Source: Lagopus muta (lineage: Eukaryota > Chordata > Aves > Galliformes > Phasianidae). From it: a DNA stretch of 64,000 bases. How positions within the stretch are numbered: position 1 is the first letter of the stretch; every line of letters begins with the position of its first letter. The translations under genes and the position numbers were made by a program. Where the stretch lies: the NCBI RefSeq assembly GCF_023343835.1, contig NC_064435.1, positions 42,060,603 through 42,124,602 on the forward strand. The letters are read 5' to 3'. Of the stretch, positions 36,751-48,955 are shown in pieces. The notes below the pieces were generated by a model. That model was not told the origin of the DNA and ran no database searches. It saw only the letters and a program-made list of their open reading frames with translations.

Positions 36751-39700
36751 CCTCAAAGGCAGCACAGCCCCTTTCCTTGAGTTATGCTCTTGAAGGGCAG
36801 CTGCAGCGATATATCTGCTTCTTATACACCAAATGTTAACATCAGTCATCTCACATGTTCTCAGAATTCTATGAATCATCATAAAATCTCAAAGACCTGA
36901 TATTTCTCTAGTAGCATCTGTTCTTTCCAGGGGGACATTTGTGATTAACGGTGCTGATTGTACTAATCTCTCTTAAAAGAGCGAGTTTCTATACACAACT
37001 CCATTAAATGGCTTGCTTACACACCTGCCCATAGCATACACGGAGGCAGGAAGTCCATCCCAAACCCAGGTTCTCAGTGAAAAAACAGTCCAGCACTGAA
37101 AATTTGGCAGCAGTCAGTAGCCTGCCCCATGTTTACTACTTTAAGTCATTCTCCTGATGCCAGCAAGAGCAAACTCACCCAGGGATTGCACACCACGTGT
37201 TTAGGTGGGGAATCTGAAGGAACTGCTGTTTTTTCTCAGACATCCTGGCCCTGCATCTGGTGGAGACAGGGAAATGTAGCCTTATCTCTCTGAGGGCTTT
37301 CTGCAATAGCTGGTGTGCACATGTTGCTGTCAGCTGAGCCCACAAATGACTTAATGACAGGTACATAATAGCCCGTTAGTACCGGTTTGCCTGGGATTCT
37401 GGCAGGTGTTTGCATGAAATGTTGCCCTGCTTGTCACAGCATACAGGACAGCCAGCACCTGGCAACCTCCTGCCAAACAACACATCCTTTGATTGTGTTG
37501 GAGCAGGAGCAGCAGCTGCTGTCAGCCTTGTTAAATAAACAACAGGTTCTGCACCTGCTGGAGCAAAAACCCAACTGTGCAGGTAGCCCAGCCCTCCTGG
37601 CAGCAGGCTGCCCCCTGGATGGGCAGGTTTGCCCCATGCTGCTAAGCCAGGAGATGTGGAGATGTCCCCTGGCAGATGTTTGATTTATGGATGGCTCTTG
37701 TCACAGGCACGCAACCCACAGACATGCAGGCACAATTGTAATGAGAAAAAAAATGCTTACAGCACAGCATTCAGTTCCTTGTAGAGCACTTTGATACAGC
37801 ACAGGAGAGTTGTGAGTCACATCCAAGGGGCCAAAGGCTTGGTACAGGATGGGGAAACTGGAGCTGTGCAAAGGGCAGCTGTGTGTTAGGTACTGTCAGC
37901 AAAGACATAGGGACTGTGTGCCCTGGCTTCTTACAGGTGAGGTTCTACTCTCAAAGCCATAAGTGATTATTTTTTCATTTCCCTTTCCATCAGGTTTAAT
38001 TAAATACACGTACCCTATTAAATTCTACAATAGATGTTCTTGCTTGATCCACAAACTGATGGAGTATTGGGGAAAGGGGCCACTCACCTGCTGCCAGAGC
38101 AATTCCTCTCTGCTCCCTGACCTTACTGCTGCTTGGAGTTACACCGTGGCTGCTCCCGAGCCCTCAGCCAGCAGCAGCTGCCTGAATGTGAAACATAAGT
38201 GAGAAAAAGGAATAGATACAAAAGGCCTTGTTAGTCACACATAAGACAAAAGGCAGTGTAAGAAATGAAACAGTTACAGCTAAGAGAGTGGAATTCATGG
38301 TGACTGCTAGGCAAAGTGAGAAACAAATCAAACAAACGAACAAAAAACAGGTGACAGTAGATCAAGATGGTCCATTTAAGAGATGAATGATACTTAGTCC
38401 GGAACAACGCTGAGAGCTGTGCTAATTGGGCTCCATTCTTCTAATCCACAGAGCAGATTTTCTCCATTTCAGTGTTTTCTTGAGAATTAAAAGGCAGAAA
38501 ATACTTAGAGGAGCTTTTAACAACTTTTAACACACAAATAAAGAGAGAACCATCTGCAGAGTCTTTCAGCTACAAGAGAGAAGAAAGGGAAAAGGTGAAA
38601 CAGGAGCATTGTGTCTATTCTGAAATCATAGATCCACCCAGACATATGGATTTATTCACTACACTTTGGCAGCAATAAATTCTTGATAGAAACAAGTGTT
38701 TCTTGCTAATTGTCCACAGAGGCAAGCTGGCACAGCAAATCCTCCTCACACAGTCATAAGGAGCTTCAGGTCTACAAAATCAGTAGTGATCATCAAGAGA
38801 CAGCTATTTTCATTGAACTCTTTTCCAATAAATTTCCTCCAGCCCAATTTGCTAACACAGCTGACAAATACTGGAAATGCTGTTTTAGCACAAGGTTGAA
38901 CTGCCTGTATGCCAGCAGAGATCGTTTCTTACCTTCTGCCTCACAAATGGTGCCACAATCTCTGCCAGAGCAAAGCCCACATTTTTAATAGATCCCCTCT
39001 AATTACAGGTGTGAGGGACAAAAGTGATCACCCCAAGCAGAAGTGCAGGCTTCAGCCTCCCTGGCTCTTAGGGAACTAACGTGGCTGTTTGTGGGACCAC
39101 GTTGCCTTCTAGTGGCTGGCCCTGCTCTGTCACCCAGGGTGGTTTTGGGATGCTCTTCTGCCTCAAAGCACAGACGCAGCCAGGGTGGGGAATACATGCA
39201 ATGCTCCCGGGACAGTAGCAGCTCTCTGACAGGACTGCTCTGTGCTCCTTGGGAAGCAAGAAACTGCTGTCACAAGAAAAGTAATCATGTAGTGCCGCAC
39301 ATTACTGCACACTTCAAGCGTCTTCTTGGGGAAATTCTGAATATGTTTTTAGCTATCCCCAACTTCTAACAAGCCAAAGGAATGGAATTTTCTTTGGTTT
39401 CTGCTGCTAAACAGGCCTCTCCCTCCCTCAACATAAGCAAGGAAGGAGAGAGAAAACACAAATCAAGCAGAGTGAAGGAATTTCCCTCAAAACATTGATC
39501 AGACAAGACTGACACAGAGAAGCAAAGCAGAACAGGAACTGCAGGAGAGCTCGGGGAAGGGGTCAGCTTGCTGGGACTGTGCTGGGGTGGGTTCTGTCTT
39601 AGCAAGGGGAGAAACAACAGGCACTGATAAAGAACAGGACTGAGGTGTGAAAGTGCTCGGGACAGCAGGCACAGGAATGAGGTGCACAAGTGGGGTGATG

Positions 39701-42283
39701 CAGGGGGCATGATGGGGCTGTCCACCCTCACGGTCTGCAGGAGGAAGAATCCCCAGGGCAGGAAATTAGTCCAAGCTTCTCTGCGTGGGTGGATCTTGAA
39801 ATGCTTATCTGCAAATGCAAGGAAAGTCATTACAAGATGAGGAATTAGAAATGACTGCAAGAAAACAGTGACTAAGCTACATCACTGAAAAAAAGGAGAC
39901 ATAGTGGACAAATAAACAGAGTATTTAAAGAAACACAGAGAAGACAATTTTTTCCTTTGATGTACAAGACTAAGGCTGGGGAAAAAGCAGGGGATGAACA
40001 CAAAGAGCAGAGGGAGAGGAAACAGAATTACAGCTGAAAATTAGAAGCAGAAGCAAAATATTAGAGGAACAAAGACTGGATCATCAGCTCAGAGGGTGAA
40101 AGAAAACATGGCAGTGAATCAAAGTTAAGAGGCCTGCCACTGGAGTGCTGAACCAAACGAGAACAAAATGGCAAGAAGTGTGAAGACAAGATGTTCAGCT
40201 GCACAGACTACAGGGAGCACGTGCCTGAGGAGAAATATAGCAGCATACAAGGGGGCAATTTTAAAAATTTATTTCCCAGTCCATTCCCTCACATCAGCCA
40301 ATAGCCTGGTGGTTATCATCTCAGGAGAAACAAGGTCAGCTCCTAGTGGTTGAGGACTGCTGATTAACACAGCTATGAGAAAAAGAGTTTAAGTCAAAAT
40401 GGGGTGTTTTCCAGCAAAACATTATAGGGATGTAGAGAAGACAGCATTACATGAGAAGTCAGATTAGATTCTCTTAGTTCTTCTTCTTGTTTTCATAATC
40501 TTTGAATATACTTGTAACACATGGCTCTATCATTCCTACCTGTACTCCAAAACTTGGCATGTGCAGGTACTGCATCTCTAATGTGAAAAAGGAGGAACAT
40601 ATCTGTGAGCAGTAACCGACTTTAGTGCAATTTGCATGAGATAACATGAATATATGACACAACATGCAACTGTTTCATCTACTCAGAGCTCTGAGTACCA
40701 ACTTTTTGGAAACTGCCAGTTTGAAGATAAAATGTGTGTGTTCTCATCTTCCTTGAATATCCAAGCAGCAGCACTGGTGGAAACACATTCTTCTCTACTC
40801 TGTTATAGAACTGCTTCCCAGAACCTCATGCAAAATATGAGGGAGTTGATTGTTTATCATTAGCAACTCTTAACCTCTCTTTTGTAATTCAGCCATCAAA
40901 CCCAAGGAGCTCCTCATAGCTGAGGATTTATATGCAAAAAATACACAGCTTATAATCCCCTTCCAAAGAAATTGCTATCCAGGTAAGCAATGTACTTGTT
41001 GAATATTCTTTTCTGTCACTCCAGTGCAGGAAAAGATAAATACAAGACTGAATTAAGCCTGATAATTGCAAGATTTTTTTTTTTTTTAATTAATTATTTC
41101 TTTTTACACAGAAGTCCTTCAGTCACCTTTTTTTATTCTCCTGTCTTGCTAGATTCTTACGTGATGTCACACTGCGTAAGTGCAGAGTTGCTTGAAATGC
41201 ACAAATAGAGCCTTCTCAAATTGTTACCAGCGTATTCAGGTCAACAAATGAGAAGGAAAAAGTGAATTAAAAACACTGCTAGAAACTTTGTAATGGTTTT
41301 GGTGCTTTGAGGAAGATGAGGCTCAAAGCTTATTACTGATTTATAATGGAATGTCTAGTTAAGTACTGAGAGGGCAACTTCCTGAAAGAGACAGTGCCCC
41401 AGACTGTTGTAATCACTGTGTGCCATCTGATGAGATAATTCTGCAGGTAATAAGGAATGTCAACATCAGTCCCCATTGGAAGCAGTCCATGCCTTTCAAG
41501 TGGAGTCACTTAAGAAGAAATTGTTTTAACATACAGATAAAAAGAGTTAGGCTGTGCTACAAAAGGGAAAGCATTTAGTATAGGATAAAAATCACTGCAA
41601 TGACAGTCCAGTAGTCAGAGTACCACCTCACTCTGAAAACAATAAACTGATTCATAAAGCAGAGAGAACTATCCAACTTTAAAATGCCAATTTCTTCTTC
41701 TTCAGGAATGATAAAAAAATCTCCTCCTACAATATTTTGATTGCCTGATAAGGAAAGGGTATTTATATTTAATAATTCTATTATAGGAGCTGCCAGAAAC
41801 TCAGTGCATGGGTCAAATAAATTACATTCATGAGGCAGATTGAAAGCACAAAAAAGTAAATGGAGTTCTGATTTTAAGTATACTGGGATTCATTTATATG
41901 AAGTATTTCTAAGGAAGAATTCAAAATTTCCTTAGTATTCTTCATCTTCAATATAGCACATTGAATAAAAATCAAAATGCTTTTTCCTTAAGCTTTCAGA
42001 AAAGTTTAATAACCAAGATATGCAATGTGGAACAGTACTAGCATTCATGACTGAGATGTCAGATATTCACACCACCATTCTGCATTTCTAAATTCATTTC
42101 TTTAAAGTCAGACAAAAATAAATGTGGTTACCCTTACAGCAGCATTCCCAACTACACTACACAGGGGCAGGGTTTCATCCCCTTGTGACTGCAATTCCCG
42201 AGTAGGTGGCTTTGTTTTCCAGTGTATAGATGGGGTCCAGCCTCTATGAAGCCTAGTGTGTCTATAGCACTTCATTAATTATG
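36751..42283. other. Intergenic, no gene seen
   Basis: The largest stretch without recognisable elements. A GC-richer part (37.1-40.3 kb) carries several 60-165-codon frames on both strands (37387-37683 plus, 39043-39369 plus, 39366-39860 minus). None shows a domain, an exon-like boundary or a plausible gene structure. Past 40.3 kb the sequence becomes AT-rich again. Confidence 0.55.
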
Positions 42284-42436
42284 GCTGGAGAGCATTGGGC
42301 TTGTTGAGCCTAGAGGAGAGAATGCTCCAGGAAGACCCCATTGTGGTTTGCCAGGGCTTGAAAGGAGCTTATAGGCAAGAGGGGGACAGACTTTTTAAAT
42401 GGTCTGATAGGAATAGGACAAGGGAAAATGATTTTA
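42284..42436 (+). mobile_element. CR1 LINE 3' region (part 1, interrupted)
   Basis: CR1 words in order: 'agagcattgggcttgttgag', 'gagagaatgctccaggaaga', 'aggacaagggaaaatgattt'. It breaks off at 'ttttaaa', where the LTR-like repeat enters. The element resumes at about 42748. Confidence 0.85.
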
Positions 42437-42747
42437 AATTACAAGGGGCAAAAAAGGCAATAAGAGTGCCTTCAAATGGGATAGAAGCACTATGAAACAA
42501 TAAAAGATAACAAAGAAAAATTAGCTGACCTCTTTCAACAACCAGCAACATCTCAAAAGGAGCACAGTCTCTAGAGAGATGATGCTCCCTCAGCTGGTAA
42601 CCCTTAAATGATGGCGAGGTGGACCCAGGGTCTACTTCTGCTCATTCAGTTACATGGCTTACACCTGAGCTTCCTGGGTTAGCCATACCTTCTCACCTGA
42701 TGCTCAACTGTTGATTCAGGCTGTGACTTAGCATTTCTCAAGCAAAC
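42437..42747 (+). mobile_element. LTR-like repeat, copy 3, nested in CR1
   Basis: An insert of about 310 bases in a plus-strand CR1. It shares with copies 1 and 2 'aacccttaaatgatggcgag', 'acacctgagcttcctgggtt', 'acctgatgctcaactgttga' and 'ttcaggctgtgacttagcat'. CR1 sequence on both sides is continuous when the insert is removed, which defines both ends to within about 10 bases. Its length agrees with copy 1. Confidence 0.65.
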
Positions 42748-42975
42748 TAAAAGAGGGAAAATTTAGGTTAGCTATTAGGAAGAAACATAGAGGATGATGA
42801 GACACTGGCACAGGCTGTCTGGAGAGGTTGTGGGTGCTTGGAGGTGTAAAAGGCCAGGTTGATGGGACCCTAGGCATTCTGATTTAGTGGGTAGCAGCCC
42901 TGCCCATGGTAGGTGGTTGGGGCTAGGTGATCTTTGATGCTCTTTCATACCTAGGCCAGCGTATGATTCTATGAT
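42748..42975 (+). mobile_element. CR1 LINE 3' region (part 2)
   Basis: Continuation of the same CR1: 'ctaaaagagggaaaatttag', 'gagacactggcacaggctgt' and 'gtagcagccctgcccatggt', ending 'gtatgattctatgatc'. It is moderately diverged. Confidence 0.88.
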
Positions 42976-45900
42976 CATTTTTCACAAACTGTCACAAAAA
43001 CAAAAATCATTCTCCTAGTATCATGCATCTTCAGTCACACCATTCTGTCTACTTGCAAGCATTTAAAGTTCATCTCAGGAACATAAACTGCTATCTTAGA
43101 TTCAGAATAACTGACAGCATGAGGATGACTGATTTCAGATTCCTACAATACAAACCAAGCAATCCTTCTAGGAAGATTCCCATTTTAAACAAGGAGAGCT
43201 AATTCATCATTTTGCTTAGTTTTAAGTCACTCACTATGAATGTGATGTGTTAAAAGAACATCATGTTTTTAAAAACCTTGAGGAAATCTTTTGTTATGCC
43301 TACAGGGCATTTTATGTTCTGCCATTGCCTCATTCTGCCCATGCCTGGATTTGGCTGGAAACAAACAATCTCTGAATGAAAGCTAGGCAGACATGCTTGC
43401 AAATGCTGGACCCAAACTAACAAGCATTACTGAGAATCAGATTCTTTTGTTTGTTTCGGGCTGGCAAAATGTTTATATGACCAAGTAGCTTCCAGTAAGG
43501 CTACAGCATTAGTGAACATAGTTTGTGTTTGCCTTGGGGCTTTTGCAGTCACACTCACAGGTTGGGGAATGAGAGAAGGAAAATAAAGAGTTGTGTTCAT
43601 TACAAACAACAGACTTGGTGCCTGTGCTGCAGTCACCTGTCAACAGTTAACCTGTCTGCCATCAATGAGGGTGCAGCACCAACTAGTCCTGCTGCTTTGT
43701 GTCTTGGGGAACACAGTGCTATAGGACAGCTTTTGGGGTCACATCTCCATCTCAGCGTGCTCCCAGGACAGTCCAGTGGTGCCTCATGACTTGTTCAGAG
43801 GCCATAGTTACAAAGCTAGCAACTGATGGTCATCAGCCTTAATTTTCCCATACCAGCCATAGATTTGGTCTCCTTTAAAAATACTGTAATTAAGGTGAAG
43901 AGAATGCTTAGTAGTCCTGATTAGAATAGCGATCTATTCCTAATTACTACTCAGTCCTAACTGTCTTTGGAGTGTGCATCTGATTAGATTGAGTTTTAAA
44001 GGCAGGAATCAGAGCAACAGCTTGTTACCTCAGCCCTCTGAGGACAGGAAACAAAATGATCCCCAGAATGAAGTCAGAGGAGGCAGCTGTCTGAGACACC
44101 TGCGGGACACTCAGGAGAGTTGGAGAGATCCTGCGCTGTGCCTTCCCTTCTGCTTGGAAATTCCATAACTGTTACACTACATCAGAACTAAAAAAAAAAA
44201 AAGTCACTCTGGAGTGTGAGACACCACATGTCAGAAGTGTAACGTAAAACATATGTTCATGTTTTCCCTTTAAGACAGAGTATTTCACATATCATTTTTA
44301 TATATGTACGTCAGATTACAGATGACTCTATTGTACCAAAATATTGGCAGCTGTTTTCCAACATAGAAGGCTGCCTTCCACATTCACTGAATTCTTCTTG
44401 CTTCTAATGCAAAACATTTGAGGAACCTCTTGGATATTCATGTTCATTACCTGTATGGTTTGCATAACAGGCACTCAAACAGCATGATCAATGATATCAG
44501 CTCATATTGACTAGCTATTTCTACCCTGAAATAGGAATGTCAAGCTTCAATTGATTCACATTCACACACTGTGTAAACATAATTTAAAATTAACATGTAC
44601 AAGATAGAGGAAATACTATTACTTTCTGAAGTAACCCAGGGGATGTATCAGAGCACAAGGCTGCTGTAGTAGAGAAAAACAGTCAATAAAACGTAAGCTG
44701 TAATTTGCTGCCTAAACATCCTATAAACTCCAGAGTCTCAGCAATGGTCTGTTCTTGTTCTGGCTGCACAGCAGGAGGACAGGGGGAGAGGGCACAAAGC
44801 AGTCGAGGGGAGTCCACATCCATGTCCACATGGATGCTCTGGGTAACTCTCTAATGCGACTGAGGTACATGAAATTTTCCAACTGAGGAAAAATGTGACA
44901 GGGTAGCGCTCTCCTGGCTTGTCGAGCAGAATCAAGGCTTTTTAAACACACTGAATGCCCACAGCTCCCATGCTGCCTCCATGCCTTATGGCTCAACCTT
45001 GGCAAGGATTTGATGTTCTTCTCTTGACAGCCAGGGCTGAACAAAACACCCAACAGATGATTCTCCTCAACGCAAACAATAGTTACATGACCATTATAAT
45101 GCCAGACTGATCAATAAAAATCAAATAGAACCTCAAGTCAAAGAACTAAGAATTTGGCTTTTACACACACACATCTTTATGTGAAGAGAGAAAAGGCTTC
45201 TTGCCAAGCTAGGACTGGCCTCCAGTCCTGCAGCTCTCCAGCCTCATGAAGAGATTTCACTGACACTGCACTGGTGACATAGAAGGACCACATTTTATCC
45301 ATCAGCACCCTGACACTCTAAAATCTCTGTGCCCTATATTTTTATCTGTTGAGGGCTCATCATTTAGTGTTTTCAAGGGAAAAATAATGAGTCTCAATGA
45401 TGAGAAGAAAAAGATACCATAGAGAAGCTGCAGTGTAATTGGCAGAAGGGCTAACAAATGACCTAATATTCTTCAAGCTTGGATTTATCCAGCTGCTTAC
45501 TGTTCTGATTAAATAGGATTAATCCATCAGATGGAAACAGCTTCACTGAATCAAGAAGTAAAGTTACCTGTTTCTTAATTTCTCTTTAGTTTTTCTTATT
45601 AGAAGATAAAGTTCAATTTCTCCAAATGTAATGTTTATTCTCAACTATTTGTGGATAATTTTGTAAATTAACACATAAATCTATTCCCATTGTGCTCTCT
45701 TGCAAGGCTGATGTATCTGATCTTTATATAAGCTGGGAATTACAACAAATCTCAAGACAAACCACAAAAACTCCCAGGTTTATCTCTCAATGAATATATT
45801 TCATACAAGCTACAGAGTTTTTTGGTTTTTTATTCTATTATTTGACCTCCTGAAATAGGAAGCTACTGTAGTTATAAGTAGCATTTGATTGATCACAGTA

Positions 45901-48745
45901 TATACATCAGTTGTTCCACTTCTGATAGGTGTTTTCATTCCAAGATACACATGTCCAATTAAATTCTAATCAGTACAATTCTTTCACCTCATCAAAAGTG
46001 GTATGAAAATAACATTAAAACTGACTGAAACTTTGGCAGGAATGTTTTCTCCTATGCACTGCCTGCATACTGGTGCTATTGTCCCAGGTAGGGCGAAAAG
46101 TCGTTTCTTCACATTCAAAGAAAGTATAAACATCTCTGTAGGACTAATATGTTTCATCAAATATTTTTCTTTACATAGCCACTAAGCTCCCTCCCTGCTT
46201 CCCCACCTCCCAACTTGAAGCACAGCCAAGGTTTCACAGGTACACACTCCTTGTTTCTATCCTCTATATTGATTCAACTCCTCACTGTCCTGTCCTTAAA
46301 TTCTGGCTGGCAGACAAACTCCCTTTTCCCCTAATATCTCTCTCTATGTGACCATGCCAGCCACAGACTACAGCATTTTCTTCTTCTTTCAGCATGGTAA
46401 TAGAAAGTTTTCTATATCATCTTTGTCATTTCATTAATGTTCCTCATACCGAGGAGGGTAATGACTTGAAGTCCTGACTTGGCTGTGCTGCTATGAAAAA
46501 AACCTAAGGTAGTTACTAGCAGACAGTATGCTACAGTATGCTATACATTTTTGGCTAATGTCACCGTGCTTCAGCCAGCATTACATGTCTCATATTAGGA
46601 AGCATCATTTGCAAAGTACAATTTTCTGCTTAGAAGATCTACTTGTGAATCCACTAAATGTGCAGAACATACAGTGACATTTGTGAAAGCCTCCTTCCAA
46701 TACCATGTTTCTTTTTATACTAAAATACATGAAAAGTTTTTCCTATGAAGTCATTCAAGACTTTAATATACATGTAGACAAACAAAAATATATTCTCTGT
46801 GGCAGCACTTCCTTCCCAGCCATTACTCAAACGACCTCCACCAATTGCATGTTTCTCTTCTGTTCCACATGGATGAGATTGCGCTTCAGCATCTTGCTCC
46901 GTCAGCTAGCTTCAGCTCTGGGGCAGCTTCATTATTGAAATAAGGGCAGAAAATGAAAATACCAAAAGGAACTTGGGATGGAACTGGTAGAACTAACTAA
47001 CTTTCAAGAAGTCCGTCATTCATTTTCAAATAAACAATTTGTTTAGCTACTAAAGAAACAGAGCTGTAACATGACTGACATTTCACCACATGGCAATATC
47101 AGAAATAGTTTACAAGATCTTACTGACCAGATAAAATATCAGATTTTGGTGGAAGGCTGTTTATTGGATCTGAGAGAGCAGCTTTTCCAATGTGTACATC
47201 TGAACATTAGGAGAATTCACTGTTTTTCTCTCTTGAAATCAGTAACCTCAATCTTAACTACTTACAATATGTAAGTATACAAAAAATTAAAAAAAAAATC
47301 AAAGGAAAGAGTACCAGAGTACCAACATATTTATCTATAAATTATATTTATATTTTTTGTAATTAATCATAGTCTGCTACTTTTCTTGATATGTTTTCCC
47401 ATCTGTTCAAAAAAGAAGGCAAAAAAAAAAAAAAAAAAAAAAAGAAAATAATAGAATTAACAAAATGATGGTATAAATACTAAAAGAACATTATTACTGA
47501 AATAACTGTGTACTGATGTGGTCTTTTAGCAAGAAACTGAGACTTGAGCAACTAACTGCCTTGCTTTGAGGCACCAGGCAGTGGTTCATTTCAGCATTTC
47601 TGCCATGTGCTCCTTACCATTTTCAGACATCTTTCAATTTCAGGCCCCTTGAGACTGAGCTGCCTCACAAAACAAAGCAGACAGCAGCAGCTCCACAGAG
47701 CAGGTTTCTGCTGGGCAGAGTGGAGTTTGCTGGAGATGAAACTGCCGATATGGGGTCAACTCTCTGCTAAGCTCACTCCTGACCACCCATTTTCACATCA
47801 AAGCTTACATGGAAACTATGCTTTGTATAAGGTTCTGAAAAGTTGATCTAAACTGAAATGTCGAGCCTTTCACCTGTCATAAGAAACAGGTTTGTAAAAC
47901 TGTAGTCCCAAAATCTTCTTGGTTAAGCAATGTAGGAAAAACAGATGTATCTAAACGTTTTAGGATAAAAATCATCTCAATTTGCCACCTTGGATCATTG
48001 AGTACTGCAATCAAGTGCCAAATAGAGATTAATACTTACTTACATTTTAGTGATTTCCTGGTTTCAATAAATCCAACATAACAAAACTGACAGATGCTCT
48101 TTTACCTACTCAAGTGATTCATGAAGGGCCTTAAGCTGCAATGTTGCAACAAGATATGCCATCTGTGCTGGAGTTAGTTTTTCACAAAAGAAAAAAGGAA
48201 AAAAGAACTGACTGGCCACTGAGTGGTGACAGCACACAATTTGCCCAATGCAAATTGAGGAGCTGCTGCCTTTACTTACAGATACTTAACTGCATTACTG
48301 GTACCAGTTACTGTTCTTTTATCCATTGTCTATTTAGTTATTCCACAACTGCCGAAAGGAAAGAATCACTGAAATTTTAAGTAGAGCCAGGGATTTTTTT
48401 TTGCATGTCTCCATTTAAATTTATGTTAATTGGCATGCATTTTTAATGATAACATTAGCAGTGAATAATAAAAAGTCAGCGGGATCTACACATGGATAAA
48501 TAACAACACACTAATGATAATTACATAAACCTCTGTGTAGTGACATGTGGGTCAGAAATTGAATTTGCACTCCTAAATTAAATCATCTATCAGGTTCCCA
48601 CACAATCAGTAATAAATGTCTCTGATAGGATTTTTTCTCCAGCGTTCAGAATGTTCCTGTAGTTCTGTTAGTTATCACCTGACAGAAGGTTATTTTTCAA
48701 GACAAATCTTGACATAGAATGGTATTCATTATCTAATGATTCAAG
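42976..48745. other. Intergenic, no gene seen
   Basis: AT-rich unique sequence with a 23-base A run (47421-47443). The minus frame at 44721-45053 (110 codons) lies in a short GC-richer patch and has no domain. AT-rich sequence with homeobox-type words at 48430-48560 could be non-coding regulatory DNA. No mobile element recognised. Confidence 0.55.
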
Positions 48746-48955
48746 TTGGATATTAGGAAAAATTTATCCTCCAAAAGAATGGTGAGGCAGTGGCACAGGC
48801 TGCCCAGGGAGATGGTGCAGTCACTGTCCTTGGAGGTGTTCAGTAACTGTGGAGATGTGGCAGTGAGTAAGTTAGTGGGCATGGTGGGGAGGATGGTTGG
48901 ACTGAGTGATCTTACTGGTCTTATCCAACCTTCATGATTCTGTGATTCTATGATA
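48746..48955 (+). mobile_element. CR1 LINE 3' fragment
   Basis: A 210-base 3' end: 'ttggatattaggaaaaattt', 'ggcacaggctgcccagggag', 'ggatggttggactgagtgat', 'ttatccaaccttcatgattc', ending TGTGATTCTATGATAC. Short frames on both strands here are shadows of it. Confidence 0.92.

Noticed and set aside
37387..37683. 98-codon plus frame in a GC-richer patch (QEQQLLSALLNKQQ)
   Set aside because: It looked helical at first, but no start context, splice sites or known family could be found, and the minus strand is open too.
39366..39860. 164-codon minus-strand frame, Leu/Ser/Pro-rich
   Set aside because: No domain, no exon-like borders, and its composition is that expected from the complement of a purine-rich stretch.
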